Source: BRH-c54 sp036567945 (GTDB taxonomy: Bacteria; Bacteroidota; Bacteroidia; Flavobacteriales_E; Vicingaceae). From it: a stretch of 64,000 bases of DNA. Positions 53,484 to 63,119 of this stretch are shown in pieces (the stretch's first letter is position 1; each line of letters opens with the position of its first letter). The notes beneath the pieces are model-generated. The model was not told where the DNA came from and ran no database searches. It worked only from the letters and a program-made list of their open reading frames with translations. The DNA is taken from contig DATCTM010000123.1 of NCBI GenBank assembly GCA_036567945.1, positions 26,828-90,827 of the forward strand. The letters are read 5' to 3'. A program made the position numbers and the translations under genes.

Positions 53484-53764
53484 CTCCTTTAAGGGGAGGC
53501 TTCTCTTTTTTTGTTGTAGGTTTCCCTATAGGGAAGCTTCTTTTATTTTTTCATTAAACACTCCCTATAAGGGAGCTTCTTTTTTGCTTTTTGTAAAAAC
53601 ACACCCTATAGGGAGGCTTCTCTTTTTTTTGTGAGAGGTTTCCCTATAAGGAAGCTTCTTTTTATTTTTCATTAAACACTCCCTATAAGGGAGCTTCTTT
53701 TTGTAAAAACACACCCTATTAAGGAGGCTTCTCTTATTTTTGTCAGAGGTTTCCCTATAGGGAA
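53484..53764. repeat. Array of eight palindromes at about 39-bp spacing
   Basis: Each unit is a near-perfect palindrome such as CTCCCTATAAGGGAG or TTCCCTATAGGGAA, followed in the same direction by GCTTCTTTT. Centres are near 53491, 53528, 53568, 53608, 53646, 53686, 53718 and 53757. Longer composite repeats of two to three units recur. There is no gene in 53414-53989; the rest of the spacer holds the GTAC and ACCC inverted repeats listed separately. Candidate roles are a replication origin with iterons, a multi-copy operator, or stacked terminators for plus-strand transcription. It is not a CRISPR. Confidence 0.8.
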
Positions 53765-53867
53765 GCTTCTTTTACTTAATTTTCAAAAAAAGTTTCCTTT
53801 ATAAGCTGCTTTTTTCCCTTTGCAGCAAGTAAAAGTAACCGTCATTTGTTTCGTTTCCTTGGTTGTG

Positions 53868-53883
53868 TTTTGTACTTCGGTAC
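53868..53883. promoter_or_regulatory. Palindromic element TTTTGTACTTCGGTAC
   Basis: GTAC and GTAC flank TTCG, so RNA would form a stem with a UUCG loop. It matches 15 of 16 bases of the element at 23949-23964. Confidence 0.4.
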
Positions 53884-53942
53884 ACTTCATTTTTCGTTTT
53901 TTTGGGGTTCTCTTAATTTACTTTTTGATAATGAGTGTTTTA

Positions 53943-53965
53943 GAATTTACCCCAAGGGTAAATTC
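53943..53965. promoter_or_regulatory. 10-bp perfect inverted repeat
   Basis: GAATTTACCC (53943-53952) and GGGTAAATTC (53956-53965) are separated by CAA. It lies downstream of the 114-residue gene. With no T run on the minus strand it is more likely an operator or recombination site than a terminator. Confidence 0.5.
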
Positions 53966-53989
53966 AATATAAATAAATTGGTACAATTT

Positions 53990-54334
53990 TCACCTTGCTT
54001 TTTTAGCGACTTGCTTATAGGGAACTCTCTTTTTTTCTTTTTTGCCGCAAACATAGCTCACATCGTCTATGGATAAAGGCAACAGTTCAGATAACCAACA
54101 ATATTCTAATTTTTTGTTTTCACTAGTGGTGAGTAGCATAAAATTAATTCCAAAAACATCCTTTACCACCCGGTAGGTTTTGCCTTTAATTTTCCAATAT
54201 TCTTTTTCGCAGAGGGTAATATGATGTTTTTTGCAGCTACGGATAAAATTAGCCAGATGGGCTGCTTTTTCTTTGTACTCCGGTAAATGAAGTAAAACCC
54301 GAACCACTGCATCCGATGTGTTTTGAACAGTCAT
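53990..54334 (-). CDS. Hypothetical protein, 114 aa
   Basis: The small basic protein has a helical N-terminus (VVRVLLHLPEYKEKAAHLAN) and a mixed C-terminal part with three cysteines and a basic end (GKKEKKRVPYKQVAKKAR). No motif is recognised. It is in tandem with a 110-residue gene 8 bases upstream. Confidence 0.45.
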   Translation of the reverse strand: MTVQNTSDAVVRVLLHLPEYKEKAAHLANFIRSCKKHHITLCEKEYWKIKGKTYRVVKDVFGINFMLLTTSENKKLEYCWLSELLPLSIDDVSYVCGKKEKKRVPYKQVAKKAR

Positions 54335-54342
54335 TTTTTTGA

Positions 54343-54675
54343 TTAGTTGGAAGCATAAACAGGTAAAATTAACAATTCAGGACTTTGGTTCACAATGTAG
54401 TCTGCTCCAAAAACATCAATGTAATACTGGCAAATAACACTGCAGATAAATTGCAGGTCTTCTTTTTTTACCTGCTTTTCGAGTTGGGTGAATAATGCCC
54501 TGGAGGATTTTTCATGGCTGCAAATAATTTCCAGCCCGTTGATGTCATTTACATTCCCTAATCGCATGACCAGATTCATTACTCTGGGCAATAGTAGGTT
54601 GGTTTTTAAAAACCATAAAAAATAAGGTTCCAGTTCTTTGTCTTTTTTAAGTTGTTCTATCAGTATTTCTTTCAT
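54343..54675 (-). CDS. Hypothetical helical protein, 110 aa
   Basis: The ATG at 54675 (MKEILIEQLKKDKELEPYFL) was chosen, after AAAAAAAAG. A longer in-frame version from 54843 would overlap the glycosyltransferase gene and is less likely. The protein is helical and hydrophobic-rich (WFLKTNLLLPRVMNLVMRLG) but lacks a clear membrane segment. The family is not recognised. Confidence 0.45.
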   Translation of the reverse strand: MKEILIEQLKKDKELEPYFLWFLKTNLLLPRVMNLVMRLGNVNDINGLEIICSHEKSSRALFTQLEKQVKKEDLQFICSVICQYYIDVFGADYIVNQSPELLILPVYASN

Positions 54676-54751
54676 CTTTTTTTGCTTAGTTAATATTATG
54701 CTATAAGTGTTTATGATTCTAGCTTTATAATTATCAGCCCTCACCAGGGGC

Positions 54752-55921
54752 TTAAATAAAAATGTCTTGTAAAATTTTAATGTTTCTACTGGTATAACTG
54801 TGATGCTGCCACAGGGTTTTAAAGGCTCCTTTTCCAAGGCCATAGCGATACTCCTTATCAGTAATCAATCTCTCCATTTTTATCAGCCATTCTTCAGGAG
54901 TAGCTGCCAATAGTCCTGTTGCTCCATCTGTAATCACTTCATTATAAGGGGCTACATTGGAAGCAATGACCGGAATAGCAAAAGCGGATAGCTCTAAATA
55001 TTTTATGGGTGATTTTCCTTTCGTATTAAAAGGGATATCAGTTAACGGCAACAAAACAACATCCAATACCAGCTCATTGAGTTTTTGGTAATACTCTAAA
55101 AAGCTAACTGATTTTTGGGTCTTCATATTCAGCTCTTTTAAGGGTTGCTGATTACCTAGAAGTTTTCCATCCCATCCGAAAAAAATGATTTCTATTTGGT
55201 TACCAAATTTTTGCTGAATAGCCAGTAAAACATCCTTAATGGAAAGGGTGTCATAATAAGCACTTAAATTGCCAATAACACCTATTCTTACTTTATCGGT
55301 ATCATTTTTTTTGATGCCGGAAATTTCCTGTAGCCCAAAATCAGAAATAAGGTTAGGCAGGTACTCCATCACTACATTGGAGGAGGGATAGTGTCGAGCA
55401 ATGTGCTGTTCATATTCAGTCAAAAGTCCGAGAGTCGCTCCGGTTAATATATCGACCTGAGCAATGTTATTTAGCAGGGTTTGTAATTGTGTGTTGCTGA
55501 CTTTTTGATAATTGGGGTGTTCTTTGGGGTAACAATGGTAATTGCAGTCGATGTCCATTACAAATTGTAAATCATCATTGATTTCAAGTAAGGATGCGAT
55601 GATGTAACTGACATCAGAAAATAGAGCAGGCAATATCACATAATCTGCCCATTCTATTAAACGCTTATCTATAGGATTATCATAATCATCAAATTGTTTG
55701 GAAAAGCTCCATTTGTGAAGAGTGGAAATAAGGGCTGCATGCGTAGTGGTTTTATTTAACTCCAACATCGGAAAAACCATGCGGTAACATCCTGTTCCGT
55801 TAATACAGGGAGCGATATACAATACATGTATTTTTCCGTCATTTTCCCTGTAAAAAGGATATTTCTCTCCAAATTGATAATCTGAGTTTAATAATTCATA
55901 TAATTCTTTTACGTGTTTCAT
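54752..55921 (-). CDS. GT-B glycosyltransferase (GT4-like)
   Basis: The C-terminal half carries a GT4-type nucleotide-sugar site: KSPIKYLELSAFAIPVIASN, PYNEVITDGATGLLAATPEE. The N-terminal half is a Rossmann-like acceptor domain (KIHVLYIAPCINGTGCYRMV). Such enzymes move sugars onto lipids, proteins or modified bases. In this backbone it may decorate virion proteins or alter the host surface. It is a single gene with flanking repeat-bearing spacers. The substrate cannot be inferred. Confidence 0.7.
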   Translation of the reverse strand: MKHVKELYELLNSDYQFGEKYPFYRENDGKIHVLYIAPCINGTGCYRMVFPMLELNKTTTHAALISTLHKWSFSKQFDDYDNPIDKRLIEWADYVILPALFSDVSYIIASLLEINDDLQFVMDIDCNYHCYPKEHPNYQKVSNTQLQTLLNNIAQVDILTGATLGLLTEYEQHIARHYPSSNVVMEYLPNLISDFGLQEISGIKKNDTDKVRIGVIGNLSAYYDTLSIKDVLLAIQQKFGNQIEIIFFGWDGKLLGNQQPLKELNMKTQKSVSFLEYYQKLNELVLDVVLLPLTDIPFNTKGKSPIKYLELSAFAIPVIASNVAPYNEVITDGATGLLAATPEEWLIKMERLITDKEYRYGLGKGAFKTLWQHHSYTSRNIKILQDIFI

Positions 55922-55944
55922 TTCTTTTTATTTTAGTGGTTATG

Positions 55945-56078
55945 TGTTAGAACTGAGAAGTTAGAAAAGAGAGAAAAGAAGACACCAATTGATAGTACGA
56001 TTTTCTGTTCTTTTTTCTTTGTCCTCTTCTCTGTTCTCTTTATTCTTTTTTTCTCTACGCTATATTCCATTTTCCCTC
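55945..56078. repeat. Intergenic purine/pyrimidine hairpin spacer
   Basis: GTTAGAACTGAGAAGTTAGAAAAG-type purine arms (55945-55980) face TCTTCTCTGTTCTC-type pyrimidine arms (56020-56040). This is the rightmost copy of the family. Confidence 0.55.
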
Positions 56079-56573
56079 TCAAACGTTGCTTGAATTTTTA
56101 GAAAAATAGTTAATCAATTGTTTTAAGGGAATGATTTCGATAAACTGATTGTCCCGATATGCTTCTACCACTACCTGCCTAGCAGGTTGAGCAATCACGA
56201 TGCTTAGTTGCTCTGTATGGATGCCTTTGGTGCTTGCATAATCGGTTAAATAATTTAACACCTGTTGTGTTACTTTTTTTTCCATTAATTCGCTACTGCC
56301 TTCTCCCATGAAGAAGCTAATCAGTTCAGGGGGAGTTACCTGCCTTAATGGCTTGCTTTTATCATAGAGAAAACCTGTTATTGTTGTATTTTTACTAATT
56401 TTTACTCCAATACTGTTTGCGGAGGTTTGGTAGCTCTTAGCTACCTGATGAAAATAAGCAGTGATGTTTTCGCTTACGATTGCTTCGTAGTTAAACAGGT
56501 CAATAGTGACCTCTTTCATGTAGTTTTTTATTTTATCGCTTATCCGTGTACCAGTTTTCTTTTTATTGAACAT
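56079..56573 (-). CDS. Hypothetical protein, 164 aa
   Basis: It has a basic N-terminus (NKKKTGTRISDKIKNYMKEV) and mixed alpha/beta chain, with conserved-looking QPARQVVVEAYRDNQFIEII. There is no membrane segment or catalytic motif. It is 21 bases from the 189-residue gene. The family is not recognised; early-region placement suggests regulation or replication. Confidence 0.45.
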   Translation of the reverse strand: MFNKKKTGTRISDKIKNYMKEVTIDLFNYEAIVSENITAYFHQVAKSYQTSANSIGVKISKNTTITGFLYDKSKPLRQVTPPELISFFMGEGSSELMEKKVTQQVLNYLTDYASTKGIHTEQLSIVIAQPARQVVVEAYRDNQFIEIIPLKQLINYFSKNSSNV

Positions 56574-56594
56574 ACGTGTTATTTTTAATGGTGA

Positions 56595-57164
56595 TTATTG
56601 AAAATATTTCTCGGTGTATCTTTTATAAAATCCACTAGCTTGTTCTTTAGTAAATTTCTTTTCTTCAATCATCTGATGGCAATAATACATCAGCGATTTT
56701 TTAGTAATAAAGCGTTTTATTGAAAGGTCATAAGGATCATTGTAACGTGTCTTTTTATGAATGTAAAGTGACTTTATCTGATACTCATTTCCATTTTTAA
56801 GGGCTTCGTAAAATTTATCTAAAAAATGAATTACCTCCTTATTTTCCATTGCCCAACCGGTATTTAAACATTCATAATAATGATAATTAAGCTTTAAAAC
56901 AGCGGTTTTTCTGGGAAAATCATTTAAATAATAGGTTATATCTATAATGGTTCTTCTTTTATCTTGGTGGTTAATATCTAAATAACCCGATTTGTGCATC
57001 CGGATAATCCAGTTAATCAGTAAAGCTTGTTTATCGTTCTTTTCTGCATATCCATTTCGTTTTGAATACCCCCAAAATTCTAACCCGTTTTTTAATGAAA
57101 TGAGTTGAATGTAGGTACTGTCATAAATGTCCCAAGCTGCGTTATTAAAATCTTTTTTTTTCAT
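56595..57164 (-). CDS. Hypothetical protein, 189 aa
   Basis: The aromatic- and Lys-rich helical protein (LISLKNGLEFWGYSKRNGYA, KLNYHYYECLNTGWAMENKE) has no known domain. It looks like a nucleic-acid-interacting, basic protein. It is first in the row 54343-57164 following the control region. Confidence 0.45.
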   Translation of the reverse strand: MKKKDFNNAAWDIYDSTYIQLISLKNGLEFWGYSKRNGYAEKNDKQALLINWIIRMHKSGYLDINHQDKRRTIIDITYYLNDFPRKTAVLKLNYHYYECLNTGWAMENKEVIHFLDKFYEALKNGNEYQIKSLYIHKKTRYNDPYDLSIKRFITKKSLMYYCHQMIEEKKFTKEQASGFYKRYTEKYFQ

Positions 57165-57472
57165 TTATTTTTTCCCTAACGTTTTAGGTAAACTTTGTTA
57201 ACTTCTTTTGTAAACTTTAAGCACTGTAAGAATAACTTCTTTAAAAAATTAAAGTAGCCTAACAGTTAACTTGTTAAGCAGGTACACAAGCTAACTGAAA
57301 TTTGGGCAATACACTCCTGCTTCGTCCAATATGGTGTGTTGGCGAACAGGTAAAAAAATGCACTTATGCTAAGTAGCTACATCAACATAAGTGCAGGGGG
57401 TAATCTTCCACTATGGAGGAGGATGGATTTTCCGGTCGGATGGATAAAGTGCTTGTATCTTCATGGTCTTTA
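57165..57472. other. 308-base spacer with a strong hairpin
   Basis: There is no gene. TGCACTTATG (57359-57368) and CATAAGTGCA (57386-57395) form a perfect 10-bp inverted repeat with a 17-base loop. Upstream of it is a GTTAAC-containing AT-rich part with possible promoters for the minus-strand genes. The stretch 57400-57440 contains GGAGGAGGATGGA. It may be a leader, an origin or a small RNA; the sequence does not decide. Confidence 0.5.
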
Positions 57473-57682
57473 CTATTGTTGTAGTTTAAGTTTCAAATAA
57501 GTAGCTTTATCAAACCGTTTGTTCCCGACCAATTCATGTAAAGCAAGTTCTACTTCAGTAATGTTTCGCTCTACCTCTTTTTCTCTGCCTTTAGCCAGCT
57601 TATTATTTGCCTGTACCTGCTCCTCCAATTGCTCAATAAGCGTTAGATAGTTCCGGTCTTTTTTTATGTCAATAATACGCAT
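57473..57682 (-). CDS. Small coiled-coil protein, 69 aa
   Basis: The short charged helical protein (TLIEQLEEQVQANNKLAKGR) starts 14 bases after the stop of the HTH gene. It has no known family. It is probably an early regulator or partner of the HTH protein. Confidence 0.5.
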   Translation of the reverse strand: MRIIDIKKDRNYLTLIEQLEEQVQANNKLAKGREKEVERNITEVELALHELVGNKRFDKATYLKLKLQQ

Positions 57683-57696
57683 ACTTAAACAGGGTT

Positions 57697-57972
57697 TTAA
57701 GAGGAAAAATTTAAACTTTGTTGTTGTTTGTTTGTCATCAATGTTCTTAATTTTTTCTTGCGGTAAGCCGTCCTGTTTTGATGTTCTTCTATCACTTCCA
57801 AGGCTGCATCATAAATTATTTCTGCATTATTTTCACGAATTTTTGAGCCGGCAAAAAATCGGGCAATCGTAGGTATGGATACCTTAGTTTTCTCGCTGAT
57901 TAGCTCTCTATATCTGGGAGGAAGCTGACTTCTTAGTTCCTCTATTTCTTGTGAAGTAAACAATTCTTCCAT
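57697..57972 (-). CDS. Cro-like helix-turn-helix protein, 91 aa
   Basis: The helix-turn-helix spans about residues 18-45 (YRELISEKTKVSIPTIARFF). The protein is basic at the C-terminus (RTAYRKKKLRTLMTNKQQQS). It is transcribed divergently from the 200-residue repressor-like gene across a 150-base region with operator-like repeats, as in phage CI/Cro switches. It leads the minus-strand early operon, so it may repress the lysogenic promoter. Inferred from fold and layout. Confidence 0.6.
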   Translation of the reverse strand: MEELFTSQEIEELRSQLPPRYRELISEKTKVSIPTIARFFAGSKIRENNAEIIYDAALEVIEEHQNRTAYRKKKLRTLMTNKQQQSLNFSS

Positions 57973-58122
57973 AACGTTCTGTATCAGTTTTATCTCAATT
58001 TTGTATCAGTTTAATAAAAATTTACTACATTTGTCATCGTCAATGATTATTTGTCAGCAATATTAAAAATTAATGATGACATATAAACATATTTCAGACA
58101 AAATTTTTAAAGAAATTTTAAG
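57973..58122. promoter_or_regulatory. Divergent control region of the lysogeny switch
   Basis: TGTATCAGTTT occurs at 57980-57990 and 58002-58012, a 22-base (two-turn) spacing. TGTCATC (58032-58038) is repeated in reverse as GATGACA (58075-58081), with a similar TGTCAGC at 58052. A TACATTTG element (58026-58033) with TTTG at 58000 could drive the repressor. These look like separate operator sets for two regulators. Confidence 0.5.
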
Positions 58123-58725
58123 ATGACAAAAGAAAAATCAACGAATGAAAACCTGAAAAGAGACTTAAACGCAGTAGACAGAAGGTTTTTAAAAGCTGCT
58201 GATATTTTAATAGCAACCGGAAGGGCTAAAAGTCATTCTGAAATTTGTACGACCATCGGTGCTGACCGAAGCATCATTGCTAAAATGAAAAGCAAGGGGC
58301 GTTCTATTACTATACAACAACTTGAAGCCACCATTACTACTTACGGGCTAAACAGCGAGTTTTTCTTTTATGAGGATAGGAATTTATTTGTTTTGGAGAG
58401 CAACAGAGATACTTCAGGAGTAACCACTAATGGAGACAATAATAAAATCTTTCATGTGGGACAAGGCAACATTGAAGGCAACGTCTTGTATGAGCAGGTA
58501 GCCGACCAAATCATCAACCAGGCTCCACCGGAATTACACGACAAAATCAATACCCTTGTTCAGGAAACAGGGAGGATAAAAAAAATGGCATATAATTATC
58601 AACAGGAGATTATCCAATTAAAAGCCGAAAAGGGCGATTTACAAAGAGATTTACACAAAACCAATAAAGAACTTCACCGGGTAAAAGACGAACTCCTGAA
58701 TGTTTTTAGAAGCAAAAATTCTTGA
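58123..58725 (+). CDS. Phage repressor-like HTH protein, 200 aa
   Basis: The N-terminal helix-turn-helix (ADILIATGRAKSHSEICTTI, ADRSIIAKMKSKGRSITIQQ) resembles that of CI-type or XRE-type regulators of Bacteroidota phages. The C-terminal half is a long coiled coil (QQEIIQLKAEKGDLQRDLHK) that could give dimers, in place of a peptidase domain. It is divergent from the Cro-like gene. It is the likely lysogeny repressor, without visible RecA-dependent self-cleavage motifs. Confidence 0.6.
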   Translation: MTKEKSTNENLKRDLNAVDRRFLKAADILIATGRAKSHSEICTTIGADRSIIAKMKSKGRSITIQQLEATITTYGLNSEFFFYEDRNLFVLESNRDTSGVTTNGDNNKIFHVGQGNIEGNVLYEQVADQIINQAPPELHDKINTLVQETGRIKKMAYNYQQEIIQLKAEKGDLQRDLHKTNKELHRVKDELLNVFRSKNS

Positions 58726-59066
58726 GCTTTCTTTACCTTCTCTGTATTTTTTAGCTATAACATACGTAATAATACGTAAGTCAGATTAAGTAATTTCACC
58801 ATATCGGTATATGACAAAAGTCATTTTTTATGTTACCCCAAATAAGTAAGCACCTTCCTTCTTACCTACATCTCTTACTCACAGCTTTTTCATTCTCTTT
58901 CCATTTATTACTAAAAAAATACGGCTATCCCATCAATAATAGATATCATTTTTTCGTGCTGTCCATTTGCTAGATGTGCTTAATAGGTAATTTTAATATA
59001 TTTTTTAGTTACCTATTAGAAACTTATGTATCTTTGCAGGCAACTAAATTATTTATTCCCTGTAAA
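58726..59066. promoter_or_regulatory. Promoter and inverted-repeat operator of the MerR-like gene
   Basis: TATCTTTG at 59029-59036 is the -7 element. Just upstream TAATAGGTAA (58981-58990) and TTACCTATTA (59009-59018) form a perfect 10-bp inverted repeat 18 bases apart, over the -33 region. A further TACGTAATAATACGTA palindrome lies near 58760 and a short ATGAC/GTCAT hairpin with T run near 58812. No gene is present. Confidence 0.6.
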
Positions 59067-59828
59067 ATGAAAGACGTAATAAAAGCTTTTTTTGACGATG
59101 AGATTAACAGTACCATTAGCAGCACGATTAATGAAAAGGTATTATCCAATCAATATACTGATTCAGGAGCCAGAATAATTAACCTTTGGATAAAAGACGA
59201 GCTGCTGGATGATGACCGGGATGAAACACAACGTTGGCATAAGTTTTCACTTATAGAAGTCATATGGATTAACCTAGTGGAAGAATTAAGAGACACAGGT
59301 TACAGTAAAGAAAAGATAAAGAAGGTTAAAGACCAGTTACTACTTTCCATTGAGGGAATAAGCAGCAAATATCCCTATCTGGAATTTCATTTGATTGCTT
59401 CCATTCTTTACGGATCTCCGTTTTTTATTTTAATTGATAAAGAAGGCAATGCCAACATTGTGGGACGAGATAATTATGTTGCTATTTTAAACAGTGAACA
59501 TGTTACGTGCCATACAGTAGTAAATCTGGACGGTTTATTTAAAAGACTAATGGATAAGATTGACCGATCAAAATGGACTTTTGCGGAGCTTTTCAAATTA
59601 TCAAAGGAGGAACTGGAGCTTTTGACCTTTATCAAGATGGGTGACTTTCAAACGATCAAAATTGTTAAAAGAAATGGGGAGATAGACCGTATGGAAGGAA
59701 CCGAGAGAATAGCCCCTGGAAAGAGAATGATAGACATATTGAATCAGGGAGATTATCAAAACATTGAAGTAAAACAAGAAAACGGGAAAGTGGTCTGTAT
59801 CCACAGAACCGTTAAACGAAAAATATAA
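59067..59828 (+). CDS. MerR-like helix-turn-helix regulator, 253 aa
   Basis: The ATG at 59067 (MKDVIKAFFDDEIN) was chosen, 30 bases after the promoter; the longer frame from 58974 reads through the promoter. A winged-helix part of MerR type is visible at about residues 25-75 (ARIINLWIKDELLDDDRDET, WHKFSLIEVIWINLVEELRD). The C-terminal 150 residues are of unknown fold. The operator directly upstream suggests it regulates itself. It is followed by small genes and the recombinase, so it could control excision. Confidence 0.6.
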   Translation: MKDVIKAFFDDEINSTISSTINEKVLSNQYTDSGARIINLWIKDELLDDDRDETQRWHKFSLIEVIWINLVEELRDTGYSKEKIKKVKDQLLLSIEGISSKYPYLEFHLIASILYGSPFFILIDKEGNANIVGRDNYVAILNSEHVTCHTVVNLDGLFKRLMDKIDRSKWTFAELFKLSKEELELLTFIKMGDFQTIKIVKRNGEIDRMEGTERIAPGKRMIDILNQGDYQNIEVKQENGKVVCIHRTVKRKI

Positions 59829-59832
59829 GGCT

Positions 59833-59958
59833 ATGAATGAATTTCAAGCATTATCCAAACTATCATTTCTACTAAATAACATAGAGAGATGGTTGAGTAA
59901 TCAAAAATGCCGACAACAACTTCAGTTCCTTTTATTGAAGAGAACAATAAAATTTTAA
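59833..59958 (+). CDS. Possible 41-residue protein
   Basis: ATG 4 bases after the regulator stop opens MNEFQALSKLSFLLNNIERW... (41 residues), ending 11 bases before the next possible start. It has no similarity; operon position is the only support. It partly overlaps the longer version of the next gene. Confidence 0.35.
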   Translation: MNEFQALSKLSFLLNNIERWLSNQKCRQQLQFLLLKRTIKF

Positions 59959-59969
59959 ATGCACAAAAA

Positions 59970-60099
59970 ATGACACCGGAACGATTAAGAATGTTCTCGG
60001 GATTTGAAAAAATTAATGAAGAAGAAGCAAAACAGATTATCGAAACACTCGAATGTTTTTGTGGAACAATAGTAAAACACGTATCAAAAAAAGAAAACG

Positions 60100-60113
<14 letters not shown>
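59970..60113 (+). CDS. Small recombinase-associated protein
   Basis: The start at 59970 (MTPERLRMFSGFEKINEEEA) resembles small proteins often encoded just ahead of Bacteroidota serine recombinases (a pattern of KLKTF-x-G-x-E-N-x-x-DE-x-A). A longer in-frame start at 59907 (MPTTTSVPFI) exists. It overlaps the recombinase start by 14 bases. It could be a recombination directionality factor; this is inference. Confidence 0.5.
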
Positions 60114-61844
<1,731 letters not shown>

Positions 61845-61951
61845 TTAATTGTATTGATATGCTTTAAAGAACATCCCTTAAAAAAGGAATGCAAAAATAG
61901 ATATTTTTTTATTCCTACAAAATTTTATTCCTTATTTTTTATAGTAAGAAA

Positions 61952-62797
61952 TCAAACCATTTTTTTTATAAATGCTAATGAATACGTTAACACTTTTTTA
62001 GCTGCTTCAGAAAGTTGTTCTTCTTTATGTGGATGACTAATATCAAAGGTATGATTAGCTCCTGTAATTATTTTCAAATCAGCATTTTTATTCCACTCAT
62101 TTAGTTGCTTAGCTTCTTCCACATTTACTGTTAAATCATTATCTCCATGAATGATTAAATGTGGCTGATTGGCCTTTTTAATGGCATTTTCTATTTTGTA
62201 TTTATTCTTGTTCGCAAACAAATCTTCTACAAATGAATAATACATAGGCATTTGTTGCTTTGTTCGAACATTTTCAATATAAACCACTCCTTTAGCTTTC
62301 CATTCGGACAAATCTGATGGCAACCTACTCTCAAAATCACTGATAGCAGCCCATGTAATTATTCTTTTTATCCTAACATCTATACTGGCCGCTAACATAG
62401 CTATTCCACCGCCTCTACTATGTCCTATTAAAGTAATGTCATTAATATCTAATTCCTCTTTAGGAAGTTCATCTGTTGTATGTATCCAATCTAACAGATG
62501 TGTAACATCATTTAATTCTTTAGAAATAGTGTTTTTCCCAAAAGCTTCTAAATCCGGAAAATCTATTGGCTGCTCAACAGTTCCTCCATTATGAGAAAAA
62601 TTAAACTTTAAAAAAACACATTCATTTGTAATGAAAAAATCCATTATATCATTAAAATGTCCCCAATCTTTAAATCCCTTAAATCCATGAGCAAAAATAA
62701 TAATTGGTTTAGGCTTTTTATCAAATCTAAACCCTACATCCAACACAATAGGTTTTTCTATAACATTATTAATCAGTACTTTGTTTTTTATTATCAT
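61952..62797 (-). CDS. Alpha/beta hydrolase
   Basis: The catalytic triad is visible: nucleophile in LIGHSRGGGIAML, Asp in IIHGDNDLTVNVEEA, His in ITGANHTFDISHPH. HGFKGFKDWGHF forms the oxyanion region. There is no signal peptide, so it is cytoplasmic. The family includes dienelactone hydrolases and dipeptidyl-peptidase-like esterases, so the substrate is open. It lies on the chromosomal side of the tRNA genes. Confidence 0.8.
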   Translation of the reverse strand: MIIKNKVLINNVIEKPIVLDVGFRFDKKPKPIIIFAHGFKGFKDWGHFNDIMDFFITNECVFLKFNFSHNGGTVEQPIDFPDLEAFGKNTISKELNDVTHLLDWIHTTDELPKEELDINDITLIGHSRGGGIAMLAASIDVRIKRIITWAAISDFESRLPSDLSEWKAKGVVYIENVRTKQQMPMYYSFVEDLFANKNKYKIENAIKKANQPHLIIHGDNDLTVNVEEAKQLNEWNKNADLKIITGANHTFDISHPHKEEQLSEAAKKVLTYSLAFIKKMV

Positions 62798-63119
62798 TTA
62801 CATTAACTTACTTATGCAACATATCTAACGATTATTTCGTCTTGAATAACGTGTCAATTTAAACCTTATACACTATAATTATTTACTTTGCTACAAAATT
62901 TTATCTTTGTAGCTTTTCAAAATTAAACATAAAACAAATTTATTAAAACATATGACAATGAAAGTAATCGAGTAATTTAAAATAATACTGTAGTCATTAT
63001 ACAAACTACTATAACTTCGTTTTTATTAATACTCAACATCTTTCATTGTTACTGGTACTGTTTTTTGCTTATAAGTATTTTTTAATTTACATTTGAAGAA
63101 GTTATTAAAATCGTTTTCT
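62798..63119. promoter_or_regulatory. Upstream region of the secreted protein with promoter and long inverted repeat
   Basis: TATCTTTG at 62902-62909 could be the promoter for the gene at 63120, giving a leader of about 200 bases. ACAATGAAAG (62955-62964) and CTTTCATTGT (63040-63049) form a perfect 10-bp inverted repeat within that leader. There is no gene. Confidence 0.4.

Noticed and set aside
53484..53764. CRISPR array
   Set aside because: Repeats are palindromes about 14 bp long with T-rich, similar intervals rather than unique spacers, and no cas gene is near.
53846..54076. Plus-strand frame of 76 residues
   Set aside because: It runs over the promoter palindromes and the antisense of the 114-residue gene, with a Phe-rich composition typical of AT-rich noise.
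58974..59066. 31-residue N-terminal extension of the MerR-like regulator
   Set aside because: It would translate the operator and the TATCTTTG promoter; the ATG at 59067 is downstream of the promoter.
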